Source of the DNA: Alphaproteobacteria bacterium
GTDB lineage: Bacteria; Myxococcota_A; UBA796; CAJQPC01
Length of the DNA stretch: 64,000 bases
Assembly (NCBI GenBank): GCA_020632795.1
Contig: JACKEV010000009.1
Location: forward strand, 846,892 to 910,891
Reading direction: 5' to 3'
Shown piece by piece: positions 16,335 through 25,143 of this stretch. The translations under genes were made by a program, and so were the position numbers. Under the pieces are notes generated by a model. That model did no database searches and was not told where the DNA came from. It was given only the letters and a program-made list of their open reading frames with translations. Each line of letters begins with the position of its first letter. Position 1 is the stretch's first letter.

Positions 16335-17315
16335 GTGCGAGCCCTGGTCCAGCCGGCGTATGGTCCCCCCGATGTCCTGCGGTTCGAGGACGTCCCGCCC
16401 CCGCCGGTCGGCGACGACGCCGTCCGCGTCCGCATCCGGGCCGTCTCGTTGAACTTCGGCGACCGGATGATGCTGCTCGGGCGGCCGACGCTGCTCCGGC
16501 CTTTCGTCTACGGGCCAGGCCGTCCGCGCAAGCGCGTCGTGGGTCACGACGGGGCCGGCGTGGTCGAGGCCGTGGGCGCGAAGGTGACCCGCTTCGCCCC
16601 CGGGGACGCGGTGTTCGGGGAGATGTCCAGCGGCACCTGCGCCGAGCTGGCCGTCGCCGCCGAGGGCCGGCTCGCCATCAAGCCCGACGGCATGGGCTTC
16701 GCGCAGGCCGCCACGCTGCCCATCGCGGGCATCACCGCGCTGGAGGGGCTGCGGGACGCCGGCCGGGTGTCCGCCGGCAAGAAGGTGCTGGTCAACGGCG
16801 CCTCCGGATCGGTCGGGACCTTCGCGATCCAGGTGGCGACCGCGTTGGGCGCCGAGGTGACCGCGGTGTGCAGCGGCCGGAACGCCGCGCAGGCCCGCGC
16901 CCTCGGAGCGGTCGAGGTCATCGACTACACGCAGCAGGACTACACCCGAGGCGACCCCCGGTTCGACGTGGTGTTCGACCTGGTCGGCAACCACCGCCTC
17001 TCCGAGCGGCGAAGGGTGCTGAAGCTCGACGGCATCTACGTGGCCTCCTTCGGCCAGGGGGGCGGTGCCCTGCTGGGGCCCCTCGGCCGCATCGCCCAGG
17101 TGGCCATCCGGTCGATCGCCGCGCCGAAGCGCCTCACCGTGTTCGCGGCCACGCCGGGCTCCTCCGAGGATCTGGCGCAGCTCGCCCGATGGGTCGAGGA
17201 GGGCGCCCTCACCCCGGTCATCGAGAAGACGGTCCCGTTCGACGAAGCCATCGAGGCGTTCCGGGACCTGGTGGGGGGGCACGCGCGGGGCAAGCGGGTG
17301 ATCACGATGCCTTGA
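16335..17315 (+). CDS. Zinc-independent medium-chain NAD(P)H oxidoreductase (quinone oxidoreductase/ADH type)
   Basis: 326 residues from GTG 16335, seven bases after CGGAGG. The N-terminal GroES-like domain contains VVGHDGAGVVEAVGAKVTRF, and the cofactor Rossmann fold has VLVNGASGSVGTFAIQ. The structural and catalytic zinc Cys residues of alcohol dehydrogenases are missing, which places it with quinone oxidoreductase/enoyl reductase-type MDR proteins. It would reduce an activated double bond or quinone with NADPH. Two paralogous MDR genes lie at 22172 and 36157 in this window. The gene stands alone here, with no adjacent regulator. Confidence 0.85.
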   Translation: MRALVQPAYGPPDVLRFEDVPPPPVGDDAVRVRIRAVSLNFGDRMMLLGRPTLLRPFVYGPGRPRKRVVGHDGAGVVEAVGAKVTRFAPGDAVFGEMSSGTCAELAVAAEGRLAIKPDGMGFAQAATLPIAGITALEGLRDAGRVSAGKKVLVNGASGSVGTFAIQVATALGAEVTAVCSGRNAAQARALGAVEVIDYTQQDYTRGDPRFDVVFDLVGNHRLSERRRVLKLDGIYVASFGQGGGALLGPLGRIAQVAIRSIAAPKRLTVFAATPGSSEDLAQLARWVEEGALTPVIEKTVPFDEAIEAFRDLVGGHARGKRVITMP

Positions 17316-17472
17316 CCCCGCTCACCCGGCGGGTGATCTCCCAGGCCAGCCAGGCCGCCTTTGCCCACCTCGGCCTGCACAGGGTGGGCGCCCATACGCC
17401 GGGCCTCGGGCAGAGGCCGGCGGGCGGGCGGCGTCGGGGTATGAAGGGGGCCGGTGCAGCCCCGAGGAGCGC

Positions 17473-18657
17473 ATGTCCTACGATCTCGACCTCCGCGCGC
17501 CGTCGCCGATCCCGCGCGAGGCGGTCCGGTCCGCCTGCGCGGCGGCGCTGGGGGCCGACACGCTGGCCTGGCGCGACGGAGATCAGCACCTGACGGTCAC
17601 CCTCCAGGTCGGCGCCGACCCGGGCGCGGTGTCCCGCGTGCTCCTCCACCTGCCGCATGCGTCCGCGCGCTTCGTGTCCGGCAGCGGCCCGGCGCGGGCG
17701 CGCGCGATGGCCCTCGCCCGTGCGCTTGTCCGGCTCGGCTTCCAAGGGTCGGATCCGCAGCTCGCCGTTCGGCTCGACGCCGGGCACCCCTGGTGGGACG
17801 AGCACCTGCCCCGCGCGCTGTGGTGCCTCTCTCTGCACGCGCGCGGCTGGGCTGTGACCTTGACGGACCTCGCCGAGCGAGCCTGGCGGCTGGACCTCCT
17901 GAGCGGCGCTGTCGAGCCGGTCGAGTCATCGCCCTTCGAGGCGGACCCGATCTCGGCTGGGGGCGGCCGCGAGGCCTGCCGCGAGGGGCACCGCGCGCTG
18001 GGCGAGGCCCGGTGGCGGCCCTGGCCCGCCGAGCTGCCCCCGGCCACGCGCGTGGCCACGGCGCCCGACGGTCGGGGCTTCGCGCTGGGGCACGCCAAGG
18101 GGCTGAGCTTCGTCGCCGCGGACGGGGCCGTGCTCGGCGCCGAGGGGCGGCTGGGGGAGCTGGCCGCGGTGGCGTTCTCACCCGACGGTGAACAGGTGTT
18201 CGCAGGGTCTCGGGGCGGGACGGCCTCCCTCCGACCCTGGCCCGGCGGCAGGGCGCGTCGCGTCAAGCCGCGCTTCTTTCCTCGGATATGGGAGGACGCG
18301 ACCGGGCGGCCGGTCGCGTCCTCGACGCAGGCCGATCGCTGCACCGGCGCGGCGTGGCTGCCCAACGGGCACCTCGTGGTGGGCTGGCGCTTCGGCCTGC
18401 TGCAGGTCTTCGATCACCAGCTCGCCTGGCGCGGAGGGCTCGCCGTCACCCCCGCGGGCTTCGGTGTGGACGTCGGCGGACCGACGCGCGTCGGGCTCGG
18501 CCCCTCCGCGCTCATCGTCGAGGCCCGGACCGACACGCGGGTGGCACGGGAGACCTGGCCGCTCGCTCCAGGAGGTCTGGAAGCGCTGCGCAGGGTGGTC
18601 GGAGCGTCGGACGGAGCTGGCCCGGAGGCGCCTCATGCTCGCCCAGGTGCTGCCTGA
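17473..18657 (+). CDS. Uncharacterised protein with beta-propeller-like C-terminal half
   Basis: 394 residues; GAGGAG precedes the ATG. The N-terminal part begins MSYDLDLRAPSPIPREAVRSA, reminiscent of small DUF domains in polymorphic-toxin neighbourhoods but not assignable. The C-terminal half has repeated short strands of a propeller type (RVATAPDGRGFALGHAKGLSFV, LAAVAFSPDGEQVFAGSRGGTASLRPW). A perfect hairpin lies inside the coding region at 18292-18323. No signal peptide is present. Function unknown. Confidence 0.6.
   Translation: MSYDLDLRAPSPIPREAVRSACAAALGADTLAWRDGDQHLTVTLQVGADPGAVSRVLLHLPHASARFVSGSGPARARAMALARALVRLGFQGSDPQLAVRLDAGHPWWDEHLPRALWCLSLHARGWAVTLTDLAERAWRLDLLSGAVEPVESSPFEADPISAGGGREACREGHRALGEARWRPWPAELPPATRVATAPDGRGFALGHAKGLSFVAADGAVLGAEGRLGELAAVAFSPDGEQVFAGSRGGTASLRPWPGGRARRVKPRFFPRIWEDATGRPVASSTQADRCTGAAWLPNGHLVVGWRFGLLQVFDHQLAWRGGLAVTPAGFGVDVGGPTRVGLGPSALIVEARTDTRVARETWPLAPGGLEALRRVVGASDGAGPEAPHARPGAA
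18292..18323. repeat. Perfect 14-bp inverted repeat inside a coding sequence
   Basis: Arms GAGGACGCGACCGG (18292-18305) and its exact complement (18310-18323) enclose a 4-base loop. Because of the symmetry both strands encode the same short peptide, EDATGRPVASS. Such a long perfect hairpin is unexpected in coding DNA by chance. Confidence 0.8.
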
Positions 18658-18681
18658 AGGCGGCGACCCCGGCCGGCGTCC

Positions 18682-18975
18682 TCAAGGTCGATGGTTGAAC
18701 GCATGCAGCGGGATGCCCGACGCCTCGACCAGGCGCCGCAGCGCCTCGTCAAGGTCGTCAAAGAACCAGGAGTCCTGCGCAATCTCCTGGCCGTGGGGCG
18801 GGGTCGCGTAGTACGCCTCGATGTACACCAGGTAGAAGTCCCCGTGCCGCTTGATCGAAGCCGCGAGGTAGCGTCCGTCGTCGGCCTCCTCCATCAGTCG
18901 GGAGCAGGACACGAGGGCGCCCTTCGCGACCAGGGCCCGGAGCTGCTTCGCCCTGCGCCGCTGGATGGGGGTCAT
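18682..18975 (-). CDS. Small uncharacterised protein
   Basis: 97 residues: a basic N-terminus (MTPIQRRRAKQLRALVAKG), a central strand-rich segment (HGDFYLVYIEAYYATPP) and an acidic helix (DSWFFDDLDEALRRLVEASG). Cytoplasmic by appearance. It overlaps the preceding gene by 4 bp (ATGA), so the two are co-expressed. The WFF(D/G)D element also occurs in that upstream protein (SWFFGDEHSLEV), which hints at a shared theme or pair. No family recognised. Confidence 0.55.
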   Translation of the reverse strand: MTPIQRRRAKQLRALVAKGALVSCSRLMEEADDGRYLAASIKRHGDFYLVYIEAYYATPPHGQEIAQDSWFFDDLDEALRRLVEASGIPLHAFNHRP

Positions 18976-19502
18976 CGCTGGATCTCCACGTCGCGGAGCG
19001 CGAGGGCGAGCTGCTGGAAGCCCGGCGGTTCGGCCTCGGGCGTCGACCGCCGCGCGGCCCGCGCCCGGCGGAGGGGCTTGTCCCGGCCGTCGTAGTCGGC
19101 GACCTCCAGGCTGTGCTCGTCCCCGAAGAACCAGGACGCCACCTCGTAGAGCATGTCGCCGCGCTCGTGGACCACCTGCACCTCGATGCGACCGCCGGTC
19201 TGTCGGGAGACGTGGGCCATCCAGCGCAGCAGCGCCCAGCGGGGAGACCAGGCGAAGCCGCCGCCCATGCGGGGCTGGAGGTCCGCCCAGGTCAGCACCG
19301 ACTCGTCCGCGGCCTCGGCCAGCAGCGCGGCGTCGGCCTCGGGCAACTCAAGGGGCTCGCCGTAGACCTCCTCCAGCGCGAGGGCGGTGATGGTGAGCGG
19401 CTGGACCTCCGTCGCGGCCAGCAGGGGGCGTAGCGTCATGCTGCGTTGCAGCATTGCCAGGGCCCGGCGGTCGTAGAGGACGAGGGTCGCGGACACGGGC
19501 AT
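18972..19502 (-). CDS. Uncharacterised protein, first of a coupled pair
   Basis: 176 residues starting MPVSATLVLYDRRALAMLQ. Mixed alpha/beta content, with an acidic central region (LELPEADAALLAEAADES), Trp-containing strands and a basic stretch RRARAARRSTPE near residue 145. No membrane segment or signal. The stop overlaps the start of the 97-residue protein (ATGA). The pairing and small size could suit an immunity or toxin-antitoxin-like unit, but no known domain supports this. Confidence 0.55.
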   Translation of the reverse strand: MPVSATLVLYDRRALAMLQRSMTLRPLLAATEVQPLTITALALEEVYGEPLELPEADAALLAEAADESVLTWADLQPRMGGGFAWSPRWALLRWMAHVSRQTGGRIEVQVVHERGDMLYEVASWFFGDEHSLEVADYDGRDKPLRRARAARRSTPEAEPPGFQQLALALRDVEIQR

Positions 19503-19596
19503 GGGCGGGCATCTCCGCGCGGCGGGCCGCTCCAGGGCGCGGGCGCCGACCGGGCTCGTTAGAGTGCAGGATGACCATACCCCCCAGGGAATGCCG

Positions 19597-20670
19597 ATGG
19601 CCTGGAGTATCGCGGCCCTGCGTCACCTCGCCGGCCGACACGACGACCTCGAGCGGGGCTTGGACCTCCGCCTCGATCCGCTCGGCTGGGGTCACCTCCA
19701 TCCACGCGACGAGGGCCTGTGGTGGGTGGTCCCCATCGGGCGCTCGGCGGCGGATGAGATCATCGGGACCGCGCTGACCCCTTGGGGGTCGCTGACGGGC
19801 GGGCCGCTCGTGTGCGCGGTCGGGGGCACGGGCGCGACCTGGGCGTCGTCGTCGCGGTGGGCGCTGCGGGCTGCGGCCACGCGGCGCGCCCTGGAGCTTG
19901 GGGGACCGCAGGCGCTGGACCCGCTCCTCGGCCTCGCGGATGTGCTGGATGCCCTGGACCGGGCCATGGGCGGCGAGGGGGGCGGCGCTGACGCCGTCCG
20001 AGACCTCGTGTCGTCCTTCCCGTCGCCCCCGGGCGGCGCGGACGCCTGGCAGCAGCGCGAGGCCTGGACCGGGGCGGCGCTGCGCCTGGTCGAGCCGACC
20101 GACGCCCACCGCCGCGCGCGGGAGCTGGTGGACGCGGCCCTCGCGGGTCGGATCCCTCCGGGGGCCGAGGGTGCGGACTTCGGCGCCTGGGCCGGGCTGG
20201 CGCGGGGGGCGGCGTGGGCCGCTCTGGCCTGGGAGGCCCACGACCCCGCGCGGGTGGCCGCGGCTGCGTGGTCCCTGCTGCGGTGGCCCGCCGGCCTGGA
20301 CATCGGCGGGATCGGCCCCGCCTCCCACGTCGTGGACGCGGTGGGCGACTTCAGCACGCGCCTGTTCGACGCGGCGCAGTGGCTCGTGGAGCAGGGCCAC
20401 GGGGACCCGGGGGTGTGGGCCGAGACGCTTCAGGCCCTGGCCGAGGAGCGGGAGGACTTCCAGGGAGACGCCTTCCTGCAGCTCGCGGGGCGCCTCGCGG
20501 AGGGCGGCGACGCGGTGGGGGCGTGGTCCTCGATCCTGTCGGCGGCCCACTTCGCGGCGTGCCACGGCGGCGCCGCGCTCCGGCCTCCCTTCGACGCGGC
20601 CGTCGACCTCTGCGCGACCGCCGGCTGGGCCGACGCCGAGGCGCACCTGCGGGGGCTGGACGATCCCTGA
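19597..20670 (+). CDS. Uncharacterised alpha-helical protein
   Basis: 357 residues from ATG 19597, six bases after AGGGA; an ATG two codons earlier is less well spaced. The N-terminal part (AALRHLAGRHDDLERGLDLRLDPLG and a Trp-rich GLWWVVPIGRSAADEI) precedes long Ala-rich helices. No cysteine motif, membrane helix or catalytic signature is obvious. It diverges from the small pair on the minus strand. Function unknown. Confidence 0.55.
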   Translation: MAWSIAALRHLAGRHDDLERGLDLRLDPLGWGHLHPRDEGLWWVVPIGRSAADEIIGTALTPWGSLTGGPLVCAVGGTGATWASSSRWALRAAATRRALELGGPQALDPLLGLADVLDALDRAMGGEGGGADAVRDLVSSFPSPPGGADAWQQREAWTGAALRLVEPTDAHRRARELVDAALAGRIPPGAEGADFGAWAGLARGAAWAALAWEAHDPARVAAAAWSLLRWPAGLDIGGIGPASHVVDAVGDFSTRLFDAAQWLVEQGHGDPGVWAETLQALAEEREDFQGDAFLQLAGRLAEGGDAVGAWSSILSAAHFAACHGGAALRPPFDAAVDLCATAGWADAEAHLRGLDDP

Positions 20671-20818
20671 GCAGAACCTGTCCGGGCTCACGGTCGCCCG
20701 CCTGTCTGGCCCCGCGGTCGCCGCCCGGCGGCCCGCCCGCGCTGGTACGATGGAGCGCGGGCCCTGGAGGCGCGCCTCCTGCCCGCCATCTGCCGCCTGT
20801 GGACGAAGAACCTCGATC

Positions 20819-22006
20819 ATGCTCCATGACGACCCGCCCGTGGCCCAGGCGCTCGCCGCCCGCGGGCCCTTGGAGATCGAGCACCTGCGCCTGGACGGCG
20901 CGCGCGACCTCACCGCCCTGGTGGCCTGCCGCAACCTGAAGACCCTCGAGCTGCGCGGCGGGGCCCCGGAGGGCCTGGACATGCTCGCGTCGCTCCCCGC
21001 GCTGCGGCGTCTGCGGCTTCGCTTCTGCGCGCTGCCCGACGTCGCGCCGCTGGCGCGCTGCGCCGGGCTGGAGGAGCTGGACCTGTCCTTCAGCGATCCG
21101 GAGGACGCGGGGCCCCTGCTCGGCCGCCTCCCCCGGCTGGTCCTGGACGGGCTGCCCCTGACCGCCGAGGCCCGGGAAGCGGCGGCCGCGGCCTCGACGC
21201 CCGGCCACCGGGTGCGCCGCTCCGCCGAGCCGGACTGGCGCCTGGCCCGGCGCCTGTGGGAGGCCGGGACGGGGCTGACCTTCGGCCTGTACGCCGGCCG
21301 GCCGCTCCTCGTGCGCCCGGGTCCGGGCAGCCAGCCGGGGCGCGTCTGCGACCACATCGCGGGCGTCCGGGCCTCCCTCGTCTCCCGGGCGATGCGGGCC
21401 ACCGCGAGGTCCCCCCGGATGACGCTCCCCAAGGTGCGCTGGCTCGCCGAGCGGCCGCTGGGGACCGACCCGGACGACGGCAACCCGCTGGACGTCGGCG
21501 ACGCCCGGGACGCGCGCGCCTGGGTCGCCGCGTCCAATCTGCCCGTGCCCTGGCGCGAGGCCCTGGGCCGGCTGCTGGACGGCTTCCCCACGCTGTGGTG
21601 GGCCCGGAAGCGGCAAGGCGGCGCGGCCGAAGCGGGCCTCCCCGCGTGGTGGACCGCGCTGGAGGCCACCCTCTCGCACCCCGAGCCCCAGGGCGCGTCC
21701 TGGGTGTGCTTCGACGGACCCGCGACGGCCCGCTATGCGCTGGGCCCGTCCCCCTGGGTGGTCCAGGGGCTGCCCGCCCTCTCGGAGCACCCCGGCCTCG
21801 TCCCGGTGGGCGAGCGGGTGGACGGCGCCCGCGCGGCTCTGCTGATCGAGGCCGACCGGCCGCAGGGGGGCGCGGTCTTCGAGCTGTCGGACGGCGCGCC
21901 CCTGCGTCAGCGGTTCGGCTCCTGGCCTGAGCTGCTCGACCGGATCGGCGTCATCACGAACGAGGACGGCGAGCGCTTCGAGCGGCTGGCCGGAGCGGAG
22001 CGCTGA
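20819..22006 (+). CDS. Leucine-rich-repeat protein with unknown C-terminal domain
   Basis: 395 residues from ATG 20819. About four LRR units occupy residues 20-120 (LEIEHLRLDGARDLTAL, LKTLELRGGAPEGLDML, LRRLRLRFCALPDVAPL, LEELDLSFSDPEDAGPL). The larger C-terminal domain ends with GAVFELSDGAPLRQRFGSWPELLDRI, which is faintly like the end of SUKH-type immunity domains, a weak similarity. An earlier in-frame ATG at 20750 is possible. LRR proteins also dominate the 58-62 kb locus. It is probably cytoplasmic, as no signal peptide is seen. Confidence 0.6.
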   Translation: MLHDDPPVAQALAARGPLEIEHLRLDGARDLTALVACRNLKTLELRGGAPEGLDMLASLPALRRLRLRFCALPDVAPLARCAGLEELDLSFSDPEDAGPLLGRLPRLVLDGLPLTAEAREAAAAASTPGHRVRRSAEPDWRLARRLWEAGTGLTFGLYAGRPLLVRPGPGSQPGRVCDHIAGVRASLVSRAMRATARSPRMTLPKVRWLAERPLGTDPDDGNPLDVGDARDARAWVAASNLPVPWREALGRLLDGFPTLWWARKRQGGAAEAGLPAWWTALEATLSHPEPQGASWVCFDGPATARYALGPSPWVVQGLPALSEHPGLVPVGERVDGARAALLIEADRPQGGAVFELSDGAPLRQRFGSWPELLDRIGVITNEDGERFERLAGAER

Positions 22007-22125
22007 GGGTCATCCGGCTTCAAGGGGGCGCTCCCTGACCCGCAGCGCGGTGGTCGAGCGGCCCGAGCCCTGCCGACCGCCGGGGCCTTGGACGAACACC
22101 GGCGGCGCGATTCCAGCTCACGCAA

Positions 22126-22157
22126 CTTACGCTGTATGTTAAGACTTACAGCGTAAG
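22126..22157. promoter_or_regulatory. Palindromic operator for the TetR regulator
   Basis: Two perfect 11-bp arms, CTTACGCTGTA and its complement, are separated by 10 bp. The site lies 14 bp before the MDR gene start, in the only AT-richer patch of the intergenic region. The downstream TetR gene in the same operon is the obvious ligand-responsive repressor. Confidence 0.65.
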
Positions 22158-22171
22158 CAGGAGTCAGCGTC

Positions 22172-23200
22172 ATGGAACAGCTCGCCCGATCGATCCGCCC
22201 CCTCCCGTCCACCTCTCGCGCGGTGGTCTTCCCCCGCTACGGGGGGCCCGACGTGCTGCAGCATGTCGAACGCCCCCTCCCCACGCCGGCCGCCGATGAG
22301 GTGCTGATCGCGGTGCGCGCCGCCTCGGTGAACGCCGCCGACTGGCACCTGATGCGCGCCGATCCCTGGCTGATGCGGCTGATGACGGGGCTCGTCCGGC
22401 CCAAAAGCCCCGCCCTCGGCGCGGACGTCGCGGGCGTGGTCGTCGCCGCGGGCCCGGAGGTCCAGCGTCTGAAGGTGGGTGACGCGGTCATGGGGGACCT
22501 CTCGGACCAGGGCTTCGGCGCCTTCGCGGAGTATGTCTGCGCCCGGGAGACCCACCTGGTCGCCCTACCGCGGGGCTTGAGCTTCGAGCAGGCCGCGGCG
22601 GTGCCGATGGCCGGGGTCACCGCGCTCAAGGGCGTCCAGGAGGTCGCTGGGGTGAAGGCCGGACAGCGCGTGCTCGTGCTGGGTGCCAGCGGCGGGGTGG
22701 GCGCCTTCGCGGTGCAGCTCGCCCGGCACCTCGGCGCCGAGGTCACCGCCGTGTGCAGCACCGAGAAGGTCGACGCGGTGCGCCGCCTGGGCGCGGCTCG
22801 CGTCGTGGACCATCGCGTCCAGGACGTCACCCGCCTCGACGAGCGCTTCGACGTCATCCTCGACGCGGCCGCCTACCGCTCCTTCCTGGCCTACCGGCGC
22901 ATCCTGAGCGAAGACGGCGTCTACGTGATGGTGGGCGGCGCGCTGGGGACCCTGCTCCAGCTCGCCCTCCTCGGCCCCATCCTCTCCCGGCTGGGCGGGC
23001 AGCGCTTCGCCAACTACCTCTCCGTGCCCGACCACGCGGCGCTGAGCACCCTGGCCGAGCTGCTGGCGGCGGGCGCGATCGTGGCCCCCGTCGACCGCAG
23101 CTACCCCCTGGCCCAGGTGCCCGACGCCATCCGCGCGCTCGAGGCGCGGAGGGTTACGGGGAAGCTGGTCATCACGATCCAGGGAGCCGCCCATGGGTGA
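22172..23200 (+). CDS. Zinc-independent MDR oxidoreductase (quinone oxidoreductase type), TetR-controlled
   Basis: 342 residues; AGGAG lies 8 bp before the ATG. GroES-like domain with ALGADVAGVVVAAGPEVQRLKVGD, Rossmann motif VLVLGASGGVGAFAVQLARHLGA. Zinc-ligand Cys are absent. It would reduce quinones or electrophilic enones with NAD(P)H. The TetR gene overlaps its end by 8 bp and a palindromic operator lies before it, so it is probably induced by a toxic small molecule that the enzyme removes. Paralogues: 16335 and 36157. Confidence 0.87.
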   Translation: MEQLARSIRPLPSTSRAVVFPRYGGPDVLQHVERPLPTPAADEVLIAVRAASVNAADWHLMRADPWLMRLMTGLVRPKSPALGADVAGVVVAAGPEVQRLKVGDAVMGDLSDQGFGAFAEYVCARETHLVALPRGLSFEQAAAVPMAGVTALKGVQEVAGVKAGQRVLVLGASGGVGAFAVQLARHLGAEVTAVCSTEKVDAVRRLGAARVVDHRVQDVTRLDERFDVILDAAAYRSFLAYRRILSEDGVYVMVGGALGTLLQLALLGPILSRLGGQRFANYLSVPDHAALSTLAELLAAGAIVAPVDRSYPLAQVPDAIRALEARRVTGKLVITIQGAAHG

Positions 23201-23879
23201 GGAGCCCACGAAGCCCAGGAAGAAGCGCCAGCGGAAGACACCGCTCACCCGCGAGGCCGTGCTGAGCGCGGCGATGCGCCTGGCGGACCGCGAGGGCGTC
23301 GACGCGCTGTCGATGCGCAAGCTGGCGCGCGCGCTGCGGGTCGAGGCGATGTCGCTCTACAACCACGTCGCCAACAAGGACGACCTGCTCGACGGCCTGG
23401 TGGACCGGGTCATCGGCGAGATCGAGCTGCCCACCCTCGGCGGCGACTGGCGCGAGGCGATGCGACGGCGCGCGCTGTCCGCCCACGACGTCCTGATGCG
23501 GCACCCCTGGGCCACGCTCTTGATCCTCTCCCGGGTCAACACCGGCCCGGCGATGCTCCGGTACATCGACGCCACGCTGGGGTGCCTGCGCGAGGCGGGG
23601 TTCTCGTGGGCGCTCGCGGACTACGCCTGGAACACCCTCGACGGCCACGTCTACGGATTCACGCTCCAGCGGCTCACCTTCCCCTTCGAGCCCAAGGAGT
23701 ACGCCGCGAAGGCCGCCGAGTACGCGCCGATGGTGCCGGCGGACACCTACCCCTACATGCGCGGGCTGACGCTGGAGGTCGCCGAGGGCCGCCACGACGG
23801 CGTCCAGGAGCTGGAGCTGGGGCTGGGGCTGCTGTTGGAGGGGTTTGAGCGGCTGCGGGTGGAGGGGTGGACGCGCTGA
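23193..23879 (+). CDS. TetR-family regulator, TetR_C_1-like
   Basis: 228 residues. A lysine/arginine-rich N-terminus leads into the helix-turn-helix (TREAVLSAAMRLADREGVDALSMRKLARAL then VEAMSLYNHVANKDDLLDGLVDRV). The MSLYNHV recognition helix is that of the tetracycline-repressor-like subclass. The remaining helices form the ligand-binding and dimer domain. It overlaps the MDR gene by 8 bp and so is co-transcribed and probably autoregulated through the palindrome at 22126-22157. Confidence 0.88.
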   Translation: MGEEPTKPRKKRQRKTPLTREAVLSAAMRLADREGVDALSMRKLARALRVEAMSLYNHVANKDDLLDGLVDRVIGEIELPTLGGDWREAMRRRALSAHDVLMRHPWATLLILSRVNTGPAMLRYIDATLGCLREAGFSWALADYAWNTLDGHVYGFTLQRLTFPFEPKEYAAKAAEYAPMVPADTYPYMRGLTLEVAEGRHDGVQELELGLGLLLEGFERLRVEGWTR

Positions 23880-23884
23880 AGTGC

Positions 23885-25036
23885 TCAGCCCATGAGCCCC
23901 ACCACCGCCATCCCCACGGTCGCCCAGTCCACCCGCTCGTCCTCCAGCAGCGCCCGGACGGTGCTCAGCTCGACGTAGGCCCGCTCCGAGCCCAGCCCCC
24001 GGGCCTGGCCCTGCTCGGCGAAGACCCGCAGGGTTTGCAGCTCGTCGTCGGTCAGCGCGCAGCGGAACAGCCGGCCGTGGTGGGACGACAGCGTGCCCGC
24101 GAGCTGCCGGGACCCCAGCGGCTCGAAGCGCTCCCGGCTCAGCGTCAGCCCCACCTCCTCCGCGACCTCGTCGGCCGCGACCTGCAGCGCCGTCTGGCCC
24201 TCCTCGAAGCTGGACCCGCCCGGCAGCTCGTGGACGAAGCCGTCGCGGGTGCGCACCGGGGCGCGGAACTCCCGGATCAGGACCACCTCGGTGTCCAGGG
24301 GGTCCGGGGCCACCGGGCCGTGGAGCAGCGTCGCGGAGAGGTCCGCCCGCGCGAAGACCCACTCGTTGGCCTTCACCCGGTCCTCGGCGGCGACGTGCAC
24401 CTGGACCTCCAGGATCCAGGCGAAGGGCTGGAGGGCCCGGGAGGGGGTGAAGGTCCAGGCCATGCGCGCGCCCATCAGGCGGTTGCCCACGGCCTGCTGG
24501 GCTTGGTACCAGGCCTGGAAGGAGGGGGTGCGCCACACCTGGAGGGGGACGTGGCGCTCGCCGTCTGTGCGCAGTTCGCCGCCGTTGATGCGCGCGAGGG
24601 CGGCCTCGACGGTGGCCGCCAGGGTGTCGAGCACCGGCACGCCGTGCGTCCCGGCCAGCCAGGCGAGGTAGCGGTTCTTGGGCGAGCCCGGCGGGAAGCC
24701 CAGCACCGCCTTGCCCGAGGCCACCCAGGCGCCGAACTCGACGTTCGTGGTGAACGCGGGCATCGTGGCCAGCTCCCGCGGTACCCAGAACAGCACGACG
24801 TCGGCCAACTCCAGGCCCTGGCGCTCCCACTCGACCTGGTCCAGGTAGTGGGCCCGGACGGTCCCCGACGGGTCCTCCGGGGAGAACACGGCGCCGTCGT
24901 AGCCGGCCTCGCGCAGCAGGCGCAGGGCCTCGGGTCGCCAGCTCGCCACCTCGGCGGAGCGGGGGGTCGGGCCCGCGAGGAACACGGCCGAGGTCCAGCG
25001 GTCGGGGAAGGGCTGGCGGGCGTACACGATGCGCAT
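23885..25036 (-). CDS. Nucleoside 2-deoxyribosyltransferase-like / NUDIX hydrolase fusion
   Basis: 383 residues. The N-terminal domain (1-150) matches nucleoside deoxyribosyltransferase-like proteins: SAVFLAGPTPR, AVFSPEDPSG, ADVVLFWVPRELATMPAFTTNVEFGAW and SGKAVLGFPPGSPKNRYL. The C-terminal domain (about 215-370) is a NUDIX fold with GGSSFEEGQTALQVAADEV then AEEVGL; the box is altered, with Asp where the REUXEE Arg is expected and two extra residues after the first Glu. The fusion suggests cleavage or scavenging of a modified nucleotide or NAD-like substrate. It stands alone, converging on the TetR gene. Confidence 0.78.
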   Translation of the reverse strand: MRIVYARQPFPDRWTSAVFLAGPTPRSAEVASWRPEALRLLREAGYDGAVFSPEDPSGTVRAHYLDQVEWERQGLELADVVLFWVPRELATMPAFTTNVEFGAWVASGKAVLGFPPGSPKNRYLAWLAGTHGVPVLDTLAATVEAALARINGGELRTDGERHVPLQVWRTPSFQAWYQAQQAVGNRLMGARMAWTFTPSRALQPFAWILEVQVHVAAEDRVKANEWVFARADLSATLLHGPVAPDPLDTEVVLIREFRAPVRTRDGFVHELPGGSSFEEGQTALQVAADEVAEEVGLTLSRERFEPLGSRQLAGTLSSHHGRLFRCALTDDELQTLRVFAEQGQARGLGSERAYVELSTVRALLEDERVDWATVGMAVVGLMG

Positions 25037-25143
25037 GTCCTGCTCCTATCCCGGCCGCCCCCCGTGGCCGAGCGTGGGTGTTCCCGGGCGCCAGAGGCGT
25101 TATGGCCCCTCATCTGAAGAACACCGCATCACAGGAGCGGAAG

